DNA from: Plantago major
Taxonomy: Eukaryota; Streptophyta; Magnoliopsida; Lamiales; Plantaginaceae
Length of the DNA: 64,000 nucleotides
NCBI GenBank assembly: GCA_026545765.1
Contig: CM048840.1
Location: 33,422,765 to 33,486,764, forward strand
Reading direction: 5' to 3'
The stretch's first letter is position 1. Each line of letters opens with the position of its first letter. The notes beneath the pieces were generated by a model that saw nothing but the letters and a program-made list of their open reading frames with translations, was not told the origin of the DNA and made no database searches. The position numbers were made by a program, and so were the translations under genes. Positions 57,160 to 64,000 of this stretch are shown piece by piece.

Positions 57160-59416
57160 GTAATTATTAAATATTAAGTAATTCTCTTTTCTAATTATTC
57201 ATCTATCTGCATTATCAAATCAAATGACGATCTCGATCAATTCAATTCTTGTTTATTTCATTCATTAATTCTCCTTTTTATTTATGTTCAGTTCACTTTC
57301 TATTTCATATCTACATATATGGATCTGTTAATAATCTCTAAATTTTCTTGGATTAAATTAAATGTGAGCACTATTCTTTTCTTAGATTGCTTTGGGCCAT
57401 GTCGTCTGATTTGAGCTGTTTTTTTTTCTTTTTTTTTCTTTTTGGTATTCTATCTGCATTTAGTGTGCTGCATGTGGTGTGAAATTAAACGATTACTACA
57501 TTATTTAGCTAGTGTTATTCTTTTTAATTTCTCTTGTTGATGATAACAATGATGTCAATAGAGTTGAGTTCAGTAGTATAAGTGATGAAGAATGTTGGTC
57601 TTTTTTCGTTTTTTCTATCCTATTTATAATAATCTACACATTTTACACTAGTAAGTGACGTGATGTGCTCCGCTATGAATGATTTGTAAGCATTATAGTA
57701 TGTCACTGGTTGCAGAATTGTAAAATATAAAGGGAAGCTGAGATTCATAGGAAAAGCCAGTCAAATTTTGGAAAAATCATTCCCCTTACACCTCACATAA
57801 CTATGATTTACACTAATGTGATTTTCCTTAATTATTTTTTCAAGGAAAAAAAAGGTCTTTCTAACACTTCCCAAGTGTAAGACTGCACCCACTTAACATA
57901 AACATATGGGATTCAATTGTGGAACCCAGGTGCCACTGGATGTATTGATCTCGTCTCTAGTATAGAATTTAATTTAACGGTGTGAGTCCTGGCATTTATT
58001 GAGCAATCGTAATGTAGTGGACAGCTGGAAGTTTGTACTTTTAGAGAGAACAAATTTCTGATGTCATTGCAATACAACAAAATCTGCTTTTTAAGTGATT
58101 TATGGCCTACTTCCATCAAGAGTTAGTTGCCGATTCAGTACCGGCTAATTACCCAAAATATACCAATTATTCAACTTATACTAACCCAGTCTCAATCTTA
58201 ATCTTCAAAATTTATTTTTTATTTATCTCGACCTCAACTTACCATCCATAATTATATGGAAAATCTATTTCATATTTTATTAAACATACTATACTTTTAT
58301 TCATGCAACCTTAAATTTTTTATTCTAATGACGCGTATAGTTTAATATTAAAACTAGTCTCCAACCTAATGGGAAATTGAGTATGGGGAGGGAGTATTAT
58401 ACTCAACTACTCCATCTTTTCCATTAAGCACTTAGTAAGTAGCTACTTTATCTAGATTAATGAAATATTAATACAAAAAATTGTTTGTGTGTGTGTTGGA
58501 ACGTTCGTTACACTGAGCAATCCGACCATTAGAACAACCTCTAAGAGATTTCTTGGCATGGATTAGAAAAAAGAGGGGAATCAATCACAAGAATAGAGAT
58601 CTAGTGACGTAACACGCTTTCACGATAAACACGTTTAGGCAACGGCTAATGAATTTATTAATAATCTATTTTGATAAAGTGCTAAGTGGGTTTGAGAGAT
58701 GGGTAAAGTACTGATAAACTAGGACAGATGTACAAAATTGTTAATTGGGTTAGAAAATTTCTGATGGAATATCAAACATGAAAAATTATGAAGTTTTTAA
58801 TGGAACAAAAGTATGTTTTTTTTTTTAACCAAGTATTTAAGCTGTATCATATGTACTCGAAGAAATACCGGAATGGCGGAATGTGTAAAAATATAAAAGA
58901 ATTTAATGCCTTTAATGCTAAAACCAGTTAAGATCAATATGTTACTGAACTTCTAAAAGGTAATTTGGAATTAATTTTGATTTGAGATTAATGAATCTGG
59001 ATCATCATTCTTCTTGTTTCTCTATGGTTCTTCCAGCAATGTACTGTATCTTCTAAACAGAGTGTTTCGGACTTAGTTTTCGGTTCATTTAGTAGACTTA
59101 CTATATATGCACTGAACTGCAACTTCTAGCTTTGACATTTGTTCAAGATTTGAATTATGGCGTGGTGATTATACAAATGACAAATCACGATAAGTTGAAA
59201 TGATATTGTTATTCAAAACCAAGTGAAATGTTGAATAATCGTCTGTACTTTTTCATGTTCTCTGTTCATAGATTTAGGCCAATAGGTGAACCACACACAT
59301 AATGATGATGTAGATCATGTGTAATCTTGTCTCCCTTCTTGGTTGTTTTTACTTGAAATCTTAACAACTTGTGTGACCTCAACCATCATTTGAAAGCTGA
59401 CTTACACGCATTGCAG
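57160..59416 (+). other. FAD2 5'-UTR intron, 2257 bp
   Basis: The donor is ttatttcag/gtaatt at 57160 and the acceptor gcattgcag at 59416, followed by a 33-base leader to the ATG at 59450. FAD2 genes of dicots regularly have one large leader intron just before the ATG, often with enhancer activity. The intron is AT-rich and codes for nothing. Confidence 0.8.
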
Positions 59417-59449
59417 GAACGTCGAAGCAGGTAGGGTTGGTGCGACGAA

Positions 59450-60601
59450 ATGGGAGCTGGAGGACGTGTGACTGCTCAAAAGGCTGATGCGGTAGGAAAG
59501 GAGAATCCTATCCAGAGGGTACCTTACTCGAAGCCCCCTTTCACTCTAGGTGACATTAAGAAAGCCATCCCGCCCCACTGCTTCGAGAGGTCCCTTGTTC
59601 GCTCATTCTCCTACGTGTTCTATGATCTCTTCATCATTTACATTCTCTACCACCTCGCCACTTCCTACATCCACCTCCTCCCGTCTCCCTACACCTATCT
59701 TGCTTGGGCTGCTTACTGGATCGTCCAAGGCTGTGTTTGCACTGGAGTATGGGTCATTGCCCATGAATGTGGCCACCATGCGTTTAGCGATTACCAGTGG
59801 GTCGACGACACGGTAGGCCTAGTCCTCCACTCAACTCTACTCGTTCCGTACTTCTCGTGGAAATACAGTCACCGCCGACACCACTCTAACACGGGATCCC
59901 TCGACCGTGATGAAGTCTTCGTTCCGAAGCCTAAATCCCAAATCCCATGGTTTTCAAAATACTTGAACAATCCACCAGGGAGGGTTGCCACACTTTTCGT
60001 GACGCTTACCCTTGGCTGGCCTCTGTACTTGGCCTTCAATATCTCAGGCCGACCTTACGACCGTTATGCGTGCCATTACAATCCTTATGGGCCCATTTAC
60101 ACTGATCGCGAGAGGCTCCAAATCTACATTTCCGACGTTGGCATTATTGCAGTAAGTTACTTGCTCTACCAGGTAGCATTGGCTAAAGGTCTCGCCTGGC
60201 TTGTATGCATCTATGGAGTACCTTTGCTCATCGTGAACGGCTTCCTTGTCTTGATCACCTACCTGCAGCACACCCACCCAGCCTTGCCACATTATGACTC
60301 TTCCGAGTGGGACTGGCTGAGGGGAGCTTTAGCAACGATGGATAGAGATTACGGTATATTGAACAAGGTGTTCCATAACATCACAGATACGCATGTCGCT
60401 CATCACTTGTTCTCAACCATGCCGCACTATCATGCAATGGAGGCGACTAAAGCAATTAAGCCGGTTCTTGGTGAGTATTATCAGCTTGACAGAACACCAT
60501 TCTACAAGGCAATGTGGAGGGAGGCAAGGGAGTGCTTGTACGTCGAGCCAGATGAGGATGCTAAAGACAAGGGCGTTTACTGGTACAAGAACAAGTACTA
60601 A
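59450..60601 (+). CDS. FAD2: Omega-6 (delta-12) oleate desaturase, ER type
   Basis: 383 aa in one exon, the usual FAD2 length. The enzyme inserts the delta-12 double bond into oleate on phosphatidylcholine in the ER membrane, giving linoleate, with electrons from cytochrome b5. The three histidine boxes that bind the di-iron centre are HECGH at 105-109, HRRHH at 141-145 and HVAHH at 315-319. Two pairs of membrane spans flank them (about 56-80 and 84-104; about 178-200 and 228-272). [21 protein letters not shown] residues 30-45 and DDTVGL after box 1 are typical. The C-terminus YKNKY is the aromatic ER-retrieval type. The start follows gcgacgaaATGGGAGCTGG, giving the family N-terminus MGAGGR. 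Nothing is missing, so it should be functional. Variant FAD2-like hydroxylases or conjugases cannot be fully excluded without alignment around the boxes. Confidence 0.96.
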   Translation: MGAGGRVTAQKADAVGKENPIQRVPYSKPPFTLGDIKKAIPPHCFERSLVRSFSYVFYDLFIIYILYHLATSYIHLLPSPYTYLAWAAYWIVQGCVCTGVWVIAHECGHHAFSDYQWVDDTVGLVLHSTLLVPYFSWKYSHRRHHSNTGSLDRDEVFVPKPKSQIPWFSKYLNNPPGRVATLFVTLTLGWPLYLAFNISGRPYDRYACHYNPYGPIYTDRERLQIYISDVGIIAVSYLLYQVALAKGLAWLVCIYGVPLLIVNGFLVLITYLQHTHPALPHYDSSEWDWLRGALATMDRDYGILNKVFHNITDTHVAHHLFSTMPHYHAMEATKAIKPVLGEYYQLDRTPFYKAMWREARECLYVEPDEDAKDKGVYWYKNKY

Positions 60602-61230
60602 TGCTGATGGTAGGAACAATGTGTCCAGTTTATGTTTAGTTGGTCTGTTTGTAGTGAGGGAGAATAATTGGGCTTTGTTTCCCTGTGATACTATGTATCC
60701 TTGAGTTAGTTTCCAGTCAGTGGATTGTCTCCATGTAATGAACTTGTAGAACAAGGCCAATGTGTGAATCTGTGCTTCTTGTACTAGTCTTCTGTTCTTT
60801 TTCTTTAAAGAACCTGTGTTGGTTTTATCAGCTTGTGGGATGAATAGAGTTAGAACTTCAGCATATATAGTAGTATATTGCATCCAAGAACAATTATGTT
60901 TTAACGTTTCACGTTTGTTCTTTCAACGTTCTTTTTCCTTTTATCCGCGTCTGTTCTTTCAATTTTCCCTTTTATTCGAGTGTATGCACATAGAGAAAGA
61001 AGCTAAGTCATACATCTGTAAATCCATACATCTGAACATCTTTCAACTGACTAATTCACATTTTGGTGAAAGCACATAATGTGTTCGTTCTTCTACTATG
61101 ATGATGTTGCTGGACATTGACAGTTAGTTACAAGGCAACAGTCTACTTGCTCAAAGCCTCAAAGCAGAAATTACAGGCTAAATGGAACATTTACTGGATT
61201 GGTTTTCGGCTCTTTCGTTGTCTTATTTGT
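60602..61230. other. Convergent 3' UTR region of FAD2 and the U-box gene
   Basis: The two genes end facing each other with about 630 bp between stop codons. No additional gene is seen. The shared interval must contain both polyadenylation regions. Confidence 0.6.
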
Positions 61231-64000
61231 TTACCTCCACCTGGAAATAATGTTTCGCAGTTCTGTAGCCGTCCATGTCATGTCTACCAAGTTTTCCACA
61301 GAAGGCCTGATCTCCTCGGCCATGTTCATCAGCAGTACCTTGCATTCTTTTATAGCATTTTTGTTAAAGAAATTAAAAGGATACAAGTGTCAAAGGTGAT
61401 CATGACAAGTTTGGAATTTGAAGATGGACTGACCTGGAATGTTGCTGAAATTCAGCAGAGAGAATGAAGCAAGAATCCTATGCTCAAGCAGCTCACCATG
61501 GTCTAAGCAGTGTTTAAGTGGAGAGATGAGAGCTGAGAATGCGTAAAGCTGTAATTCTGTCCCGGTGACAGATAAAGAAGCAACCGAGGAGCTCAGCCAA
61601 GCCACTGTTGTCAAACACACCCTCATCAAATCAGAATTCCCTAAACTCAAACACTTGGAGATTGTATCCAAGAATGACCTCTTTCCATCACCAATCAGTG
61701 AAACCGACAAACTTATTAGCCAATTCTCTCTGGCCTGTTCTTCTTCGCCATCTTCAGCTCCTGACCTAGCCTGTGAAAACGAATTTGGTTGCAGCTTGTA
61801 AGTATAAATATGATGAACGGTAGCAAAACTATCATGGGCCATCCATGTATTTGGAGATTTCTATAGAAAGACAGTAAAAGAGCATATTGCAAAACTATTT
61901 TATTAAGGACAATCTTGCTTAATGAGTCGGAAAAAATGAACTTACTCTGGTTGAACTTGCGGCAATGGCTTCATCATCTATTATACTTATATCCCAGTCT
62001 GGACCATTGAGAAAACCAGACAGTTTCAGGATCCAATCCTCTGTCATAAGTTTCCCAGATGAAGAGAAGCAGCCTCCAAGTACTAAGAGTGCTCTTGAAC
62101 ACTTCTTCTGGACCTTTTCGTCCAATAAGCTCATTTCAAGACAGATGGTAAGAGCGGCAACTGCCTCGTGTCTGTATATGTCATTGACTTGAGGTTCTGA
62201 CTGCAAGTTCATGTAAAACATCATGGACAAGTAGTGAAACATGTTAGTGATTTCATGACAACTTTGCGTTCATCCTCTAATAACCATAATGCCTACCAGA
62301 AGATCAAGATGCAGAAGTAGCACTGCGATCATAGGCTTATCTTCCAACTTGCAGGTCTCAAGATATATAAGCAAATCATCCATTGCGTTCGCTATCTCTT
62401 TCATCTGTAGGCTCTCTAGAAAAGCTCTTGAACCGTTCCTCCTGACAAAAACAATTAATACTGAAGCTTCAGTCCTCTTATGTTCGACATAATGATAAGA
62501 TAGATTGATTGAACAATGAAGGGGATCACAAAGAAGATGAAGTACCTGTTGAAGCAAATTAATTCGATTGACAGTAACACTGCATTTGTTCTCAGCTTCA
62601 TCTGTTCACTGTGAAGTAATTCCATCAAACTCATCTTGTTTATGTTCTCAGCAATAAAACTTCTGCAATCTGCATCAGCTTCAATACAAATAGCTAACAG
62701 TGGTAAGATATACGCCTTCTCCCTATTATCCTCACCGTGAAACCTTGTGAGGAGAAACTGCAGGCCCCCAAGAGATATAACACGTCTTGCATTCATTAAT
62801 CCATCGTCTTCAGTCAGAACAGCAAGAAGTTTCTCTAAAGAAAAAATTATCATTTTATCTCCTGAAGCTTGAGAAACTAAATCAGAGAGCTTTCTGTAAT
62901 GGTCGGTCTTCCAATGATCAATAACACGCTTCAAGATGAGGTTTGTATTGGGTACAGCCTGACATAGCAGTGTCTTTCCGGTCACAGGACAAGTTATACA
63001 TCCGTTGTCAAACCAGTTTATGATAGCTTCTCGCTCGAAAGTTTGACCAGTCTCAAGAGTCACTGGATCGTCAAAAAGAAGACCGGTAAGCGGGCATATA
63101 AAATCTTCAGGCATGGTAAATAGAGAAAGATTTCCACCGAAGTCATCATGATTCTCCTGTACGTCTGCGTTTGTGGATTCATATGTTAATGAAACAGTTA
63201 ATGTGTTCAAATCAAAGATGGATAGTCAAGTTAAACATTTGTCACTCACCTTGGATAGGCTCCAACTCAGCTTGCTGCATCTGCAGTGTTGAAAAAAACA
63301 CATGAAAAAACTTGCAGATAGAGTTAAGGTGGAAGAATTCACAAGTGATTACCTGAATTGCAACATCTGTCGAATTTGGCAAGCATGTCAATGCAAAATG
63401 ATCATATGTTTCTTCGATTTGTTGCCACTTACTGTGACCGTGTACTTCATCAATGCTTAATTCTCTAGATGAAGTTTCTTCTGGATGCACTCGCTTTCCA
63501 TCCTTGGCTAGACGGAGTTCAACCTAGGAACATTAGTCATGTAAAAATAAGTATAACAACTAAGTGACCAAAGCCTGGATATAAAATTATTGAAGCCTTA
63601 AAGCGTTTTAGATAAGTAAATCTTACAAAGAGAGATTCACCATCAGGTTCAAAGTTATGACTTGCATATGTAACCGGCTCGTGAGAGTACAGTATCAGTT
63701 GTTTGTCTTCTGTAGCAGGACTATCCGAGCTTCTAGCACTTTGGAAAGAAAACTCTTCGTGAACTTTCATTTCGGCCCCAACATTCTGTGTATGTCTAAA
63801 CATTTCATCATACAACTTTTTACTGACCATTGCTCTAGGTGAAGCATGACCGGCAGGACTACCTGTTTGTCCATATGATCCTCCATTCTGCATTACACGA
63901 GCTGTAATTGAAGGGATTTTGATTAAAGGGATTGAAGGTGCTTCAGCCCCTTCAGCTAGCCAATCTTTATAATACGAAGCGAACTGGTATGTTCCTGAGT
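61231..64000 (-). CDS. U-box/ARM E3 ubiquitin ligase, LIN/CERBERUS-like, 3' part
   Basis: The gene runs off the right edge. Exons on plus coordinates, read right to left: 63627 to beyond 64000, 63353-63523, 63250-63280, 62546-63164, 62297-62441, 61946-62200, 61434-61794, 61231-61346. All phases agree and give 689 residues in the window. The open exon has ASYYKDWLAEGAEAPSIPL, a segment I associate with LIN-type ligases. The U-box (PEDFICPLTGLLFDDPVTLE, then GQTFEREAIINWF and CPVTGKTL, NLILKRVI) lies at about 62930-63120; it recruits the E2 enzyme. ARM-like helices follow (LISLGGLQFLLTRF-like, RTNAVLLSIELICFNR, PMIAVLLLHLDLL, CSRALLVLGGCFS, EDWILKLSGF, EHRILASFSLLNFS). The protein ends ELRNIISRWR with no WD40 repeats, unlike LIN/CERBERUS itself, which suggests a related short-form member. 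Substrate unknown. Confidence 0.88.

Overview
This is nuclear DNA from a flowering plant, most likely a eudicot. It contains spliced GT-AG genes, a plant FAD2 oleate desaturase, an NPF7-type nitrate/peptide transporter, a NOC2 ribosome-biogenesis gene and a LIN/CERBERUS-type U-box ligase, together with Ty1-copia, CACTA, hAT, Stowaway, SINE and LINE elements. The FAD2 protein looks asterid/Lamiales-like to me, but that is an impression from memory and not a measured placement.

Layout. About 1-43 kb is accessory, repeat-rich DNA with no intact ordinary host gene. In order it holds: a 1.5-kb non-autonomous CACTA element filled with a G-rich minisatellite (490-2005); relics of a LINE (about 5.0-7.05 kb); a decayed tandem array of SKP1-like genes (about 9.5-15.1 kb) with one open copy and three broken ones; duplicated flanking DNA carrying a tRNA-derived SINE (17372-17490); a MULE-like inverted-repeat element; a small LTR element (20599-22208); a 5'-truncated LINE (22499-24485, minus); a hAT-type element (25117-25660); and a fifth, dispersed SKP1-like copy (27082-27623). 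The downstream flank of that fifth copy is split by an 11.2-kb Ty1-copia element (27818-38988, minus) and continues to about 40.8 kb. Degraded gypsy gag-protease follows at 41.35-42.1 kb.

About 43.6-64 kb is ordinary gene space: NPF7-like transporter (44908-47267, +, 5 coding exons, 594 aa, with a possible uORF in a spliced leader), NOC2 (49689-54884, +, 11 exons, 746 aa), FAD2 (59450-60601, +, intronless CDS behind a 2.26-kb leader intron), and the 3' part of a U-box/ARM E3 ligase (61231 to beyond 64000, -). FAD2 and the ligase converge.

The most unusual object is the Ty1-copia element. Its LTRs differ by only about 10 substitutions in 877 bp and it has a perfect 5-bp TSD, so it is young. 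Yet its gag is broken, its integrase has lost catalytic residues, and I find no reverse transcriptase/RNase H. Integrase reads in frame into a long accessory gene of unknown function. That gene contains five short GT-AG introns separating four symmetric phase-0 exons (105, 108, 120, 117 bp), plus a sixth 69-bp candidate intron that would remove two in-frame stops. I infer a trans-mobilised retrotransposon carrying a spliced cargo or envelope-like gene.

The duplicated SKP1 neighbourhoods also record history. Stowaway, SINE and copia insertions in one copy each face an empty site in a paralogous copy.
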